Assembly (NCBI GenBank): GCA_002869065.1
Contig: PKTR01000007.1
Span: forward strand, 220,932-284,931
Source of the DNA: Hyphomicrobiales bacterium
Lineage (GTDB): Bacteria > Pseudomonadota > Alphaproteobacteria > Rhizobiales > Rhodobiaceae
DNA length: 64,000 nucleotides
Reading direction: 5' to 3'
Made by a program: the position numbers and the translations under genes. Below, in pieces: positions 8,461 to 17,681 of the stretch; position 1 is the first letter of the stretch; each line of letters starts with the position of its first letter. The notes under the pieces were generated by a model, which was given only the letters and a program-made list of their open reading frames with translations, did no database searches and was not told the origin of the DNA.

Positions 8461-9663
8461 TTACAGGCCGAACAGCAGCATCGCGCCATAACCGACGATG
8501 AGGGCGGGGACCGCCGTGTAGACGGTCGCCAGCATCGCCGCCTGCGGGGCCAGCGCAATCGCCGGGAACAGCGCATCGCCGTCGTTCGAGATCGCGTTGG
8601 CAAGTTGCGCCGACAGCGGCACGGCGCCGGCCAGATAGAGTGTCGTGACGACGATCTGCGGGCCGCAGCCGGGGATGAACCCGATCAGCATGGCAACCGC
8701 CGGCATCATGAACGCCCAGCCCTTGAACAGCGTGCCGAGATCGAGCCCGAAGACGTGCACCGTCAACTCGAAGGCAAGGAAAGCCATCACCACCCAGCCG
8801 GTGACGAAATTGGTGTCGGCCATGATCCGCTGCCACACCGTGCCGCGCGCACTCTCACGTGGATCGGAAATGACGTGGCTGTTCTCGTGGCCGGCAAACG
8901 CCCACATGGTCAGCGCGACAAGCGCACCTGCGGCGCCCAGTTTGGTCGCGATACCCTCTCCTGCCAATGGCGCCAACAGGGCGTCCGCGTCGATCTGCAA
9001 CGCGGCGAGGATGCCGAGCAGCAAGCCCGGAACGACAAGCACCATCCAGCTCGTGCGGACGGCGGAAGCGACAAACGCCAGACCCGCCGCTTCCGGACGC
9101 TCGCGGCGCACCACCTGCGGCCGGTTGTCGACCGCGCGGCGCAGGAAATCCCGCCCGTGCACCCGGTCGACCACCATTCCGGCAGCGGTGCCAACGACGA
9201 TACTCACCGCGATGACGCCGAGCGCGGTCTGCGGTTCGCGTGCAATCAGCAGGAATGCCGCGTCACCCATGGTCGCGGTAAGCACCGCGACTACACTGCC
9301 GAAGGAGGCATAGCCGCGGGTATATTGCGTGACGACGATGATGGCCCCGCCACAGCCCGGCATGGCACCGAGCAGCGAGGCGATGAACGGCTGCCAGCGC
9401 GACGTCCGCTCCAGCATCCGCCCCATATCGAAGCGCAGCACGCCCTCGAGCAGATAAACCAGACCAAGCGTGGCAGCGACGAAGACCGTGACCTGCAGAT
9501 AGGCATCGGCGAGTGCGGACACGGTCAGCGCGCCGATCTCGCCGGGAACGAGAAGAAGCCCGAGGACGGCGGCCAGCACCCACAGGCGCCAGGCATAGGG
9601 ATTGCTCCGCCAGTCCGCGCTGTCGACCAGGACCCGTCCCGCTGTCACTGCCAATTCGGTCAT
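8461..9663 (-). CDS. Putative 10-TM heavy-metal (manganese?) exporter, ArsP_2-like
   Basis: 400-residue polytopic membrane protein with about 10 hydrophobic segments. It has an internal duplication: GAMPGCGGAIIVVTQYTRG in the first half matches GFIPGCGPQIVVTTLYLAG in the second, each followed by a conserved GDA stretch (MGDAAFLLIA, DGDALFPAIA). This fits PF11449 (putative 10TM heavy-metal exporter), whose members are often annotated as putative manganese transporters. The paired PGCG motifs suggest two pseudo-symmetric metal-handling half-sites (inference). The 220-bp upstream region is AT-rich with a small CTTC-N4-GAAG dyad near 9750. Confidence 0.7.
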   Translation of the reverse strand: MTELAVTAGRVLVDSADWRSNPYAWRLWVLAAVLGLLLVPGEIGALTVSALADAYLQVTVFVAATLGLVYLLEGVLRFDMGRMLERTSRWQPFIASLLGAMPGCGGAIIVVTQYTRGYASFGSVVAVLTATMGDAAFLLIAREPQTALGVIAVSIVVGTAAGMVVDRVHGRDFLRRAVDNRPQVVRRERPEAAGLAFVASAVRTSWMVLVVPGLLLGILAALQIDADALLAPLAGEGIATKLGAAGALVALTMWAFAGHENSHVISDPRESARGTVWQRIMADTNFVTGWVVMAFLAFELTVHVFGLDLGTLFKGWAFMMPAVAMLIGFIPGCGPQIVVTTLYLAGAVPLSAQLANAISNDGDALFPAIALAPQAAMLATVYTAVPALIVGYGAMLLFGL

Positions 9664-9882
9664 GCTTCCGTCGTCCCTTGCACCGGCATTTGGGGAACAG
9701 CCCCACCGGCCTTATTGGGCATACTACATAGAAGTAACCTTCTTTGGAAGCTTTTTAAGAACTACTCGCAAAAACTTTTCGGCTAGGCACCGTGAGGAGC
9801 CAGGCTCCCCGGAAATCTGCAAGTTGCATCACCCCGATTCCGCGTCTCTAATGCGTGCCAGAAGCATCAGGGAGGCTCCGCC

Positions 9883-11391
9883 ATGCGGACTTGGATTGCC
9901 ACACTCGGTTCTGCCGTTCTCGCCCTCTGTCTTTCGCTGGTATCGCTCACCGGCGCGGTCGCGGCAGACGTCACATTCCTTCTGGTCAACGACATCTACC
10001 GATTCGACGGCGACAACGGACGCGGCGGATTTGCCCGGCTCGCCGCCGTCGTCGATGCCGAGCGCGCAAAGGGCGGCACGGTGATCTATGCCCATGCCGG
10101 CGACACGCTATCGCCATCGCTGCTGTCGGGCTTCGACCAGGGCGCGCACACCATCGAACTGCTGAACTTCGCCCCGCCGGACATTTTCGTGCCCGGAAAT
10201 CACGAGTTCGATTTCGGCAAGGAGGTCTTTCTGCAGCGCATGGCGGAGGCGAAGTTTCCGAAGCTCGCCGCCAATCTGCGCGCCGCCGACGGGTCCCTGC
10301 TCGACGGTTTCGCCGACCACGCCACCTATGAGGCCGGCGGCGTCAAGATCGGCGTCATCGGTCTTGCCGCCGACGACTCGCCGGTGAAGTCGAGCCCCGG
10401 CGACCTGAAGTTCGCGCGCTCCATCGACACCGCCTTCACAGAGGCCCGCAAGCTGCGCGATGACGGCGCCGAATTCATCGTCCTCGTCACCCACACCGAT
10501 CGCGCCAAGGACCGCGTGCTGGCCGACTCCGGCGCCTTCGACCTCATCCTCACGGGCGATGATCACGACCTTTACCTCGGTTATGACGGCCGCACCGCGA
10601 TCGTGGAATCGAAGGAAGACGCCTAATTCGTCACCGCCGTCGACATCACCTTTGCGGTCAGCGAACGTGACGGCCGCCGCCGGGTCAAATGGTGGCCGAA
10701 TTTCCGCATCATCGACACCGCCGACGTCGAGCGTCAGCCTGCTGCCGGCGCCCGTGTCGCCGAACTCGCCGACATTCTCGCAAAGGAACTCGACGTCGAG
10801 ATCGGTACCACGACGACCGAGCTGGACAGCCGCCGCGCGAGTGTGCGTGCGCAGGAAACCGCGATCGGCAATCTCATCGCCGACGCCATGAAGGAGGCGA
10901 CCGGCGCCGACATCGCCATCACCAATGGCGGCGGCATTCGCGCCAACCGGGTCTACGGTGCGGGCACGGTGCTCACCCGCCGCGACGTGCTGACCGAACT
11001 GCCCTTCGGCAACACGACGATGCTGCTCGAGGTCGACGGCAAGACGGTGCTGGCCGCACTCGAAAACGGCTTCTCGAAGCTTGAGGAAGGCACCGCCGGC
11101 CGCTTCCCGCAGATCGCCGGCATGACGGTCATTGCCGACGCAACACGGCCCGCCGGGTCAAGGGTCGTTTCGGCGACACTCGGCGATGTCCCGCTCGATC
11201 CCGCCGGCAAGTATAAACTCGCCACCAACGACTTCATGGCGCGCGGCGGCGACGGCTACACCATGTTCAAGAAGAAGAAGGAATTGCTCGGTCCCCGCGA
11301 CGCCAAGCTGATGGCCAACGATGTCATGGCTTTCATTCGAAAGCAGGGAACCCTCTCCTATGCCGTCGAAGGCCGCATCACGATCAAGTGA
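9883..11391 (+). pseudogene. 5'-nucleotidase/metallophosphatase interrupted by an in-frame TAA
   Basis: One 503-codon frame with a single stop codon, TAA at 10624-10626 (codon 248), and uninterrupted homology on both sides. Upstream part: signal peptide (about 1-27), a metallophosphatase domain with LLVNDIYRFD, HAGDTLSP, PGNHEFDFG, THTDRAKD and LTGDDHDLY. Downstream part, read from 10627 in the same frame: FVTAVDITFAV..., RAQETAIGNLIADAM, ITNGGGIRAN, LPFGNTTMLLEVDG and NDFMARGGDGYTMF, the 5'-nucleotidase C-terminal substrate domain. The enzyme would normally be a periplasmic nucleotide hydrolase. Either a recent nonsense mutation, readthrough, or a sequencing error. Confidence 0.88.
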
Positions 11392-11427
11392 GAACGCGAC
11401 CGACGGTCGCAGATGAAACCATCGCGC

Positions 11428-11450
11428 CGGCCGGGAGCCCATCCCGGCCG
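11428..11450 (+). terminator. GC-rich hairpin after the 5'-nucleotidase gene
   Basis: CGGCCGGG-AGCCCAT-CCCGGCCG, a perfect 8-bp stem 36 bp past the stop. No clear T-tract follows immediately, so termination strength is uncertain. Confidence 0.45.
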
Positions 11451-11600
11451 ACGCAATGTTTCTGAGTTTTTCGCAGTTTTCTGCGGCCTTTCCCGGACTT
11501 GCGGGAATCGGCCTTCCCGCCGCGCGCTTTATCGACGGGAAGGGCACAAACCAGACGTTTTCGAAATCATCCGATACTCGCTTTTTCCGTTAAGTAACTT

Positions 11601-11629
11601 TTGACAAGTGTCTGGCACGAATGGATTAG
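11601..11629 (+). promoter_or_regulatory. Candidate sigma-70 promoter of the response regulator gene
   Basis: TTGACA at 11601-11606, 17-bp spacer, then GATTAG at 11624-11629 (weak -10). It ends 20 bp before the ATG at 11650, which supports that ATG over a GTG at 11608 lying inside the promoter. Confidence 0.45.
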
Positions 11630-11649
11630 TTTTTCAGGATTATCCTCCC

Positions 11650-12246
11650 ATGAGCATCGCTTCAGAAAAAAATTTGTTTCATCGCCTGCACGTCCTCGTC
11701 GTCGACGACAACCAGTTCGTCCGCAAGCTCATGCGCAGCATGCTGCGCCAGCTCGGCGTGCACGAAGTCATGGAAGCGACCGACGGACTCGACGCCATCG
11801 AGGTTCTGAGCGCGCGTGATTGCGACATCATCCTGCTCGACTGGCGCATGCCCGGCTTCAACGGGGAAGAGTTTCTTGAAATGGCGCGGCGTTCGAACGA
11901 ACCGAAAATGCGCGCCATGCCGATTGTCGTCGTTTCGGCCTTCACCGACTATGAAACGGTGTTGCGCATCGCCGAGGCCGGCGCCGACGCGGTGGTCACC
12001 AAGCCGCTCTCGGTCTCCGTGCTCGGACAGCGCGTTCTGAAGGTGCTGAAGGATCGCCATATTCCGACGCGGTCGGCAGGCGAAAACGTCTCACGCGGAG
12101 CCGTTCTGGCACGGCGCAACCGTGCGGCCGACCCGACCTCCACAGCAACACCGAGGCCAGCCCACCCACCGGCGGCGAAGCCCGCCAAGGCACCGGCCAT
12201 CGATCTCAGTGCGCTTGAAGACGAAGACGATTTCTACGCGATATAG
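11650..12246 (+). CDS. CheY-like response regulator with disordered tail
   Basis: 198 residues. The receiver domain (about 12-130) has the acidic pair Asp19-Asp20, phospho-acceptor Asp64 in ILLDWRMPGFNGEEF, and Lys118 in VVTKPLS, so it should be phosphorylatable. The remaining ~65 residues are Pro/Ala-rich and end with an acidic patch (LSALEDEDDFYAI); no DNA-binding or enzymatic output domain is visible. Start chosen at the ATG at 11650, with AGGA 10 nt upstream and a promoter ending just before it. Its 3' end overlaps the convergent receiver-like gene by 13 bp. Confidence 0.85.
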   Translation: MSIASEKNLFHRLHVLVVDDNQFVRKLMRSMLRQLGVHEVMEATDGLDAIEVLSARDCDIILLDWRMPGFNGEEFLEMARRSNEPKMRAMPIVVVSAFTDYETVLRIAEAGADAVVTKPLSVSVLGQRVLKVLKDRHIPTRSAGENVSRGAVLARRNRAADPTSTATPRPAHPPAAKPAKAPAIDLSALEDEDDFYAI

Positions 12247-12707
12247 GCGCGCTTCGCGAGCCGGAACCAGAAGCTCACGATCGTGTTCAAGGCTTCGCTG
12301 AGCCCGTCGAGCGTATCGACCCGTTCAACGATCGCATTGGCGCCGGCTTCGTAGAGCGCCCGCCTTTCCTGGTCGGCCAGCGACGTCGCCAATGCACAGA
12401 CCGGGATCTGCCCGAGCAACGCTTCATCCTGCATGGCTGTAAAGAAACGCTGCTTGGTCTGTCCGGGATACTCCACCGACAGGAGGACGAGGTCGGGCAT
12501 GCGCCGACCGCCCGTGCGCTGACACTGCCGCATCATCGCCATGGCATCGGCTTCGCAGGCGACGCCAATCACTGAAATCACGTATTCGGCCCGGTTCAGC
12601 ATGCTGCTGACCGTCGCAACCAATGACGGGTCACTCGACACGAGAAGAACGACGATATCGGCATCGTCGCGGTGCATATCGACGCCCGCATACGTCGAGA
12701 GTTCCAT
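12234..12707 (-). CDS. Degenerate (pseudo-)receiver domain protein
   Basis: 157 residues with a recognisable CheY-like alternating pattern: VVLLVSSDPSLVATV, MPDLVLLSVEYPG, IPVCALATS, YEAGANAIVE. The key residues are lost: the acidic pair is Ser24-Ser25-Asp26, the phospho-acceptor position is Ser77, and the conserved Lys is Glu128. It is therefore probably a phosphorylation-independent receiver, acting by protein contact. Convergent with, and overlapping by 13 bp, a canonical receiver gene; a shared pathway is inferred from this arrangement only. Confidence 0.7.
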   Translation of the reverse strand: MELSTYAGVDMHRDDADIVVLLVSSDPSLVATVSSMLNRAEYVISVIGVACEADAMAMMRQCQRTGGRRMPDLVLLSVEYPGQTKQRFFTAMQDEALLGQIPVCALATSLADQERRALYEAGANAIVERVDTLDGLSEALNTIVSFWFRLAKRAYIA

Positions 12708-12772
12708 GACGGATTTCCTTGTTGTCTGTTGTTCCGTCGCAATTGTCCGAAAAGTGTAGTTGCTGTCACGAC

Positions 12773-12811
12773 AAAAAAATATCCCCGGCTTTTCAGGGAG
12801 AAAAGCCGGGG
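12773..12811 (-). terminator. Intrinsic terminator of the liv/CoA-ligase operon
   Basis: A perfect 11-bp stem, CCCCGGCTTTT / AAAAGCCGGGG (12783-12793 and 12801-12811) with a 7-nt loop. On the minus strand it is followed by ATAT and seven T residues. It lies 62 bp beyond the stop of the PaaK-like ligase gene, the last gene of the operon. Confidence 0.88.
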
Positions 12812-12873
12812 AAAACGCCAGTCACGCCTGCTCTATTTCGCGCAGACAACCCAAATATCAGTGAAATAAACTA

Positions 12874-14106
12874 TTAGTAGTCACGCTCATCGGAGACAAC
12901 CTTGCCGTCATTCGGTAGGTTGCCGGGTTCTACCATCGTTACCAGACCTTTAAGCTTGGTGACGTCACGCAGCGTGGCCGCAATCGCCTCGCCAAGCGCC
13001 GCGTCGTCGGAAACGCATTCGACCTGCAGCGTCATCTGGTCCTGTTCGTCCTTGCGCGTAACCACCAACCGGGCGCGCACGATCTCGTCATGTCGCTTGA
13101 CGATCTGGTCGATATGAACCGGATCGACGAACATGCCCTTCACCTTGGTCCGCTGATCCGCCCGGCCCATCCAACCCTTGATGCGCATGTTGGTCCGCCC
13201 GCACGGGCTGGCGCCTGGAAGCACCGCCGACAGATCGCCGGTGCCGAAGCGGATCAGCGGATAGACCGGGTTGAACACGGTCACCACCACCTCGCCGACC
13301 TCGCCCTCGGCGACCGGTTCGCTGGTGCCCGGCCGGACGATCTCGACAATGATATCCTCGTTGACGATAAGCCCCTCGCGCGCTGCCGACTCATAGGCAA
13401 TGACGCCGATATCAGCTGTCGCATAGCATTGCTGGACGGCGACACCGCGATCCTCATATTCCGCCCGAAGCGAGGGGAACAGCGCGCCACCCGACACCAG
13501 GCCGCGCACGATCGACGACGCATCCGTGCCGGCTTCGTCGGCCTTGTCGAGCAGGACCTTGAGATAGTCGGGCGTGCCGGTATAGCCGGAGGGCTTGAGA
13601 ACGGAAATCGCCTCGAGCTGCGCTTCCGTATTGCCGACACCGGCCGGAAAAACGGCGCAACCGAGCGACTGGGCGCCGACATCGAGGATGAAGCCGCCCG
13701 GCGTCAGGTGATAGGCGAACGCGTTGTGAACGACGTCGCCAGCGCGGAAGCCGGCGGCGTAGAGCGCACGCGCGCCGTTCCACGGATCCGGTCCCGCGCC
13801 CTGCGGCTCCCAGATCGGACCCGGCGACATGAACACCCGGCCATAAGCACCCGGAGCGGCGGCAACGAACCCGCCAAACGGCGGCGAGGCCTTCTGCGCT
13901 TCCATCAATTGCGGCTTGCGCAGAACCGGCAGTTTCGCGAGTGCGGCACGGTCGGTCACCGCGGCCGGATCGTTGCCATCGAGAAAGGCTTTCCAGCCCG
14001 GCGCCTTGGCCACCGCATCGGCAAGGAAGTTCGGCAGCTTGGAGAAAAGATCGGCTTCGCGTTCCGCCGTGTCACGGGTTTCGTTCTTATCGAAAAACTC
14101 GGACAT
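12874..14106 (-). CDS. PaaK-like (phenylacetate-CoA ligase family) adenylate-forming enzyme
   Basis: 410 residues, the length of the PaaK family, with the C-terminal lid region (RIKGWMGRADQRTKVKGMFVDP) and the adenylation core (SGYTGTPDYL, QQCYATADIGVIAYES, IRFGTGDLS). The glycine-rich ATP loop that reads SSGTTGKP in PaaK is replaced by SPGPIWEPQGAG, so the catalytic competence or substrate may differ from the type enzyme. Last gene of the Liv-type operon; expected to act with the fadD-like ligase on the imported acid, but the substrate cannot be read from sequence. Confidence 0.78.
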   Translation of the reverse strand: MSEFFDKNETRDTAEREADLFSKLPNFLADAVAKAPGWKAFLDGNDPAAVTDRAALAKLPVLRKPQLMEAQKASPPFGGFVAAAPGAYGRVFMSPGPIWEPQGAGPDPWNGARALYAAGFRAGDVVHNAFAYHLTPGGFILDVGAQSLGCAVFPAGVGNTEAQLEAISVLKPSGYTGTPDYLKVLLDKADEAGTDASSIVRGLVSGGALFPSLRAEYEDRGVAVQQCYATADIGVIAYESAAREGLIVNEDIIVEIVRPGTSEPVAEGEVGEVVVTVFNPVYPLIRFGTGDLSAVLPGASPCGRTNMRIKGWMGRADQRTKVKGMFVDPVHIDQIVKRHDEIVRARLVVTRKDEQDQMTLQVECVSDDAALGEAIAATLRDVTKLKGLVTMVEPGNLPNDGKVVSDERDY

Positions 14107-14218
14107 ATCCCTTTTCCCTTACCCGGCAACAGATTGTGTGCGCACCGACAAAACTACGCGAATCGAAATGAAATGCATCCCGAAAAGGGCGAAAAGTCGG
14201 GAGCAATAGCGAAAAAGA

Positions 14219-15061
14219 TCAGGCCAGCCAGCGCTTGCGGCGCTTGTAGTGCTTGACGTTGCGGAATGACTTGCGGCCTTCGCCGCCGACGCCGAGATAG
14301 AACTCCTTGACGTCCTCGTTCTCGCGCAGTGCCTTGGCCTCGCCATCGAGCACGACACGCCCGGACTCCAGAATGTAGCCGTAGGTCGCGTAGCGCAGAG
14401 CGATGTTCGTGTTCTGCTCGGCCAGCAGGAACGACACGCCTTCCTTGCTGTTGAGCTGCTTGACGATCTCGAAGATTTCCTCGACCAGCTGCGGCGCCAG
14501 ACCCATCGACGGTTCGTCGAGCAGGATCATCTTCGGCCGCGACATCAGCGCCCGGCCGATCGCCGTCATCTGCTGTTCGCCGCCCGACGTATAGCCCGCC
14601 TGGCTCTTGCGACGTTCGCGCAGACGCGGGAAGTAGTCATAGACCATTTCGAGGTCGCGCTTGACCGCAGCGCCCCCGTCGCGCCGCGTATAGGCGCCGG
14701 TCAAAAGGTTTTCCTCGACCGAGAGGTGGCCGAAGCAGTGGCGGCCTTCCATCACCTGGATGCAGCCGCGGCGCACCAGGTCGTTCGGCGACAACGCCTC
14801 GACCTGCTCGCCATCAAAAATGATGTTGCCCTTGGTGACCTCGCCGCGCTCGGCATGCAGCAGGTTGGAGATCGCCTTCAGTGTCGTTGTCTTGCCGGCG
14901 CCATTGGCCCCGAGCAGCGCCACGATACCGCCGACGGGAACCGTCAGCGACACGCCTTTCAGCACCAGAATGACGTGGTTATAGATCACCTCGATATTGT
15001 TGACCGTGAGGATTCCCCCGGCCGTCGCGGTGTCCGTCTGCTGCGCTAGCGCTTCACTCAT
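14219..15061 (-). CDS. livF: ABC transporter ATPase, LivF type
   Basis: 280-residue cytoplasmic ATPase of a branched-chain amino acid/aromatic acid (HAAT) importer. Walker A GANGAGKTTTLK, signature TSGGEQQMTAIGRAL, Walker B MILLDEPSMG. The start at 15061 is fixed by AAGGTGA 6 nt upstream; a longer frame to 15103 lacks such a site. About 40 residues longer than E. coli LivF, with a basic C-terminal tail (KHYKRRKRWLA), as seen in copies linked to acyl-CoA ligases. Lies 73 bp after the binding-protein gene, behind a hairpin. Confidence 0.9.
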   Translation of the reverse strand: MSEALAQQTDTATAGGILTVNNIEVIYNHVILVLKGVSLTVPVGGIVALLGANGAGKTTTLKAISNLLHAERGEVTKGNIIFDGEQVEALSPNDLVRRGCIQVMEGRHCFGHLSVEENLLTGAYTRRDGGAAVKRDLEMVYDYFPRLRERRKSQAGYTSGGEQQMTAIGRALMSRPKMILLDEPSMGLAPQLVEEIFEIVKQLNSKEGVSFLLAEQNTNIALRYATYGYILESGRVVLDGEAKALRENEDVKEFYLGVGGEGRKSFRNVKHYKRRKRWLA

Positions 15062-15090
15062 CGATATCACCTTGCAATCGCGGGCAAAGA

Positions 15091-15118
15091 GCGCGCCCGG
15101 CACGATGCCGGACGCGCG
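15091..15118 (-). promoter_or_regulatory. Intercistronic hairpin between binding-protein gene and livF
   Basis: GCGCGCCCGGC / GCCGGACGCGC, ten pairs with one mismatch and a 5-nt loop. It follows the substrate-binding-protein stop by 16 bp. Such hairpins usually protect the upstream message or attenuate readthrough, raising binding-protein yield over the other subunits. Confidence 0.6.
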
Positions 15119-15134
15119 TTTTTCAATACGCCGA

Positions 15135-16427
15135 TTATTCGCAGCTGCGCGGCGTGATGTTGTTTTCCTTGGCGAACGCCGCGGAGTCTTCGGCGATCAG
15201 CGGATCGACGATCTCACGATCGGCTTCGATGTAGTCGGTGATGATCGACCACTTCTTCGCTTTGGCATCCCACTGCTGGATCGCACCGAGGCCCGGGCCA
15301 CCGTGGTTGGCGCAGGAAACCTTGACCGGAACCGTGAAGCCCGGCAGTCCGAGTTCGGCGAGGCGGGCCTCGTCGACATTCAGCGCTTCCATGCCGTCAC
15401 GCATCATCTGCGAGGTGATTTCCTTGGTGTTGTGGATCTTCATCGCCGTGCGCGCGGCTTCGACCGCCCACATCGCCGCGACCATGCCACGGTTGTAGAG
15501 CACCGTGCCGCCGTTCGAGCCGTCGCCCGCCGCCTTGCCGGCGTCGAAGACGTACTTCTTCAGGTCGGCGTAGATCGGGAAGTCGGAACCGACACCGTGG
15601 AAGGTGATCGCCTTGTAGCCATCGGCACCGTCGCCGGCCGGGATGACGTCGTTTTCAGAGGCCGACCACCACACGCCGATGAAATGATCCATCGGGAAGC
15701 GGATCGAAGCGGCTTCCTTGATCGCCACCTGGTTCATCACGCCCCAGCCCCACATCACGACATAGTCGGGACGGTCGCGGCGGATCTGCAGCCAGGTCGC
15801 CTTCTGCTCCTGACCCGGATGGTCGACCGGCAGCAGCGTCAGCTCGTAGCCGTGCTTTTCAGCCAGCTTCTCGAGGGTGCGGATCGGCTCCTTGCCGTAG
15901 GCCGAGTTGTGGTAGACGAGCGCGATCTTCTTGCCCTTGAGATCGCCGCCTTCTTCACTGCTGATGTACTTGACGATGATCGAGGCCGCATCCCAGTAGG
16001 TGCCGGGATAGTTGAAGATGTTGTTGAACACCTTGCCGTTGGCAGCCGACGTGCGGCCGTAACCCATCGAGTGGATCGGAATGCCGTCGGCGGTCGCTTT
16101 CGGGATCAGCTGGTAGGTGATGCCGGTCGACAGCGGTTGGTAGACGAGGCTGCCCATGCCCTTGGTCGACTCGTAGCATTCCACGCCCTTGGTCGTATTG
16201 TAGCCGGTTTCGCATTCCGGGTTGGAAATGCGCACGCCTTCGACGCCGCCGTCACGCTCGTTGATGAGCGTGAAGTAGTCGGCGTAGCCATCGGCGAACG
16301 GGATACCGTTCGGTGCGTAAGGACCGGTCCGGTAGCTCAGCGACGGGAACACCAGTTCCGCAGACATCGCCGGCGTCGCGACGCCGAGCGCAAGCGCTGC
16401 GGCCAGTGCGATCCGAGTGATTTTCAT
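15135..16427 (-). CDS. ABC transporter substrate-binding protein, Liv/aromatic-acid type
   Basis: Periplasmic binding protein of 430 residues. Start at 16427 is set by GGAGG 8 nt upstream and a standard signal peptide (MKITRIALAAALALGVATPAMSA). The periplasmic-binding-protein type 1 fold is visible (LVFPSLSYRTGPYAPNG, IALVYHNSAYGKEPI, DYVVMWGWGVMNQ). Larger than classical LivJ (about 345 mature residues), as in HAAT-family proteins found with CoA ligases. Six Cys residues are spread through the mature protein, possibly disulfide-linked. Confidence 0.87.
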   Translation of the reverse strand: MKITRIALAAALALGVATPAMSAELVFPSLSYRTGPYAPNGIPFADGYADYFTLINERDGGVEGVRISNPECETGYNTTKGVECYESTKGMGSLVYQPLSTGITYQLIPKATADGIPIHSMGYGRTSAANGKVFNNIFNYPGTYWDAASIIVKYISSEEGGDLKGKKIALVYHNSAYGKEPIRTLEKLAEKHGYELTLLPVDHPGQEQKATWLQIRRDRPDYVVMWGWGVMNQVAIKEAASIRFPMDHFIGVWWSASENDVIPAGDGADGYKAITFHGVGSDFPIYADLKKYVFDAGKAAGDGSNGGTVLYNRGMVAAMWAVEAARTAMKIHNTKEITSQMMRDGMEALNVDEARLAELGLPGFTVPVKVSCANHGGPGLGAIQQWDAKAKKWSIITDYIEADREIVDPLIAEDSAAFAKENNITPRSCE

Positions 16428-16604
16428 AGATGAATCCTCCCTAAGGGTTGCTCGTTTCCTGAAGGACGCGGGCTTTTCGCCTCGCGTTCGCTCCCATCTT
16501 CTGTAAGGCCGGTTCCGCTTCGCGTTATCGCTTTTGCTTGTTTGTCGGAAACCGGCTCGCCTCCGCCCGGCAGCGCCGGGCGATCTCTGTGTTGTGTTCC
16601 GCAC

Positions 16605-17681
16605 TCAGTGCGGGAACGGCCACATTCTCAGTTTTTCCTTCGCCGTGCGCCACAGGGCGGCAATGCCGTGCGGCTCGACGATCAGGAACAGAATGATCAG
16701 TGCGCCGACCGACATCAGCTGGAGATATTCCGACAGGTCCGTCGGCCAGCCGAATGCGTCGACGAAGATGTTCTTGAACAGCACCGGCAGCAGCACCATG
16801 AACGCCGCCCCGACGAGCGAGCCGAAGATCGAGCCGAGACCGCCGATGATGACCATGAACAGCACGAGGAAGCTCTGGTTGATGCCGAACGCTTCCGTCA
16901 CTTCGGCCGCGCCGTGCCAGACCGAGAAGAACAGCGCGCCCGCCATGCCGATATAGAACGACGAAACGGCGAAGGCCGACAGCTTCGTCATCAGCGGGTT
17001 GACGCCGATGATCTCGGCCGCGATGTCCATGTCGCGGATCGCCATCCAAGAGCGGCCGATACGCCCGCGCGTCAGGTTGCGCGCGACCCAGCCGAAGATG
17101 AACACGATCGTCAGGCAGAACAGATAGGTCACGACCGGGCTGGCATTCGGCCCCGTCACCGCGAAGCCGAAAATGGTGCGCTCCGTCGCCGTGATCTGGC
17201 CGGTGGCCGAGTAGTTATAGAACCACGGCACCTTGTTGAAGAGCCAGACCAGGAAGAACTGCGCGGCAAGTGTCGCCACCGCCAGGTAGAACCCCTTGAT
17301 CCTGAGACTCGGCAGACCGAACAGGATGCCGACGAAGGCTGTGACGCCGCCCGACAGGACGACGATGAGGAAGAAGTTTAGGTCCGGGAACGCCGTCATC
17401 AGCTTGTAGCAGGCATAGGCCCCCACAGCCATGAACCCGCCGGTTCCGAGCGACACCTGGCCACAATAGCCGGTCAGGATATTGAGCCCGAGCGCGGCCA
17501 GCGCGAACACCAGGAACGGAATGAAGACCGCTTTTTCCCAGTACGGATTGATGAAGAACGGCACCACCAGAAAGGCGATCGCCACGATGATCCAGAAGGC
17601 CCAGAAGTCGAAGCGGATCGGGAAGGTCGCCTGATCCTCCCGGTATGTCGTCTTGAACTCGCCTGCTTCGCGATAAAACAT
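16605..17681 (-). CDS. livM: ABC transporter permease, LivM type
   Basis: 358-residue inner-membrane permease with about 9-10 hydrophobic segments, including the LivM motifs GYCGQVSLGTGGFMAVGAYA and GLPSLRIKGFYLAVATLA. Its ATG overlaps the TGA of the VOC gene by one base (TGATG), so the two are translationally coupled. It ends 177 bp before the binding-protein start. Confidence 0.92.
   Translation of the reverse strand: MFYREAGEFKTTYREDQATFPIRFDFWAFWIIVAIAFLVVPFFINPYWEKAVFIPFLVFALAALGLNILTGYCGQVSLGTGGFMAVGAYACYKLMTAFPDLNFFLIVVLSGGVTAFVGILFGLPSLRIKGFYLAVATLAAQFFLVWLFNKVPWFYNYSATGQITATERTIFGFAVTGPNASPVVTYLFCLTIVFIFGWVARNLTRGRIGRSWMAIRDMDIAAEIIGVNPLMTKLSAFAVSSFYIGMAGALFFSVWHGAAEVTEAFGINQSFLVLFMVIIGGLGSIFGSLVGAAFMVLLPVLFKNIFVDAFGWPTDLSEYLQLMSVGALIILFLIVEPHGIAALWRTAKEKLRMWPFPH

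Noticed and set aside
11608..11649. GTG start for the response regulator, adding 14 residues
   Set aside because: The GTG lies inside a TTGACA-N17-GATTAG promoter, and the ATG at 11650 has an AGGA site.
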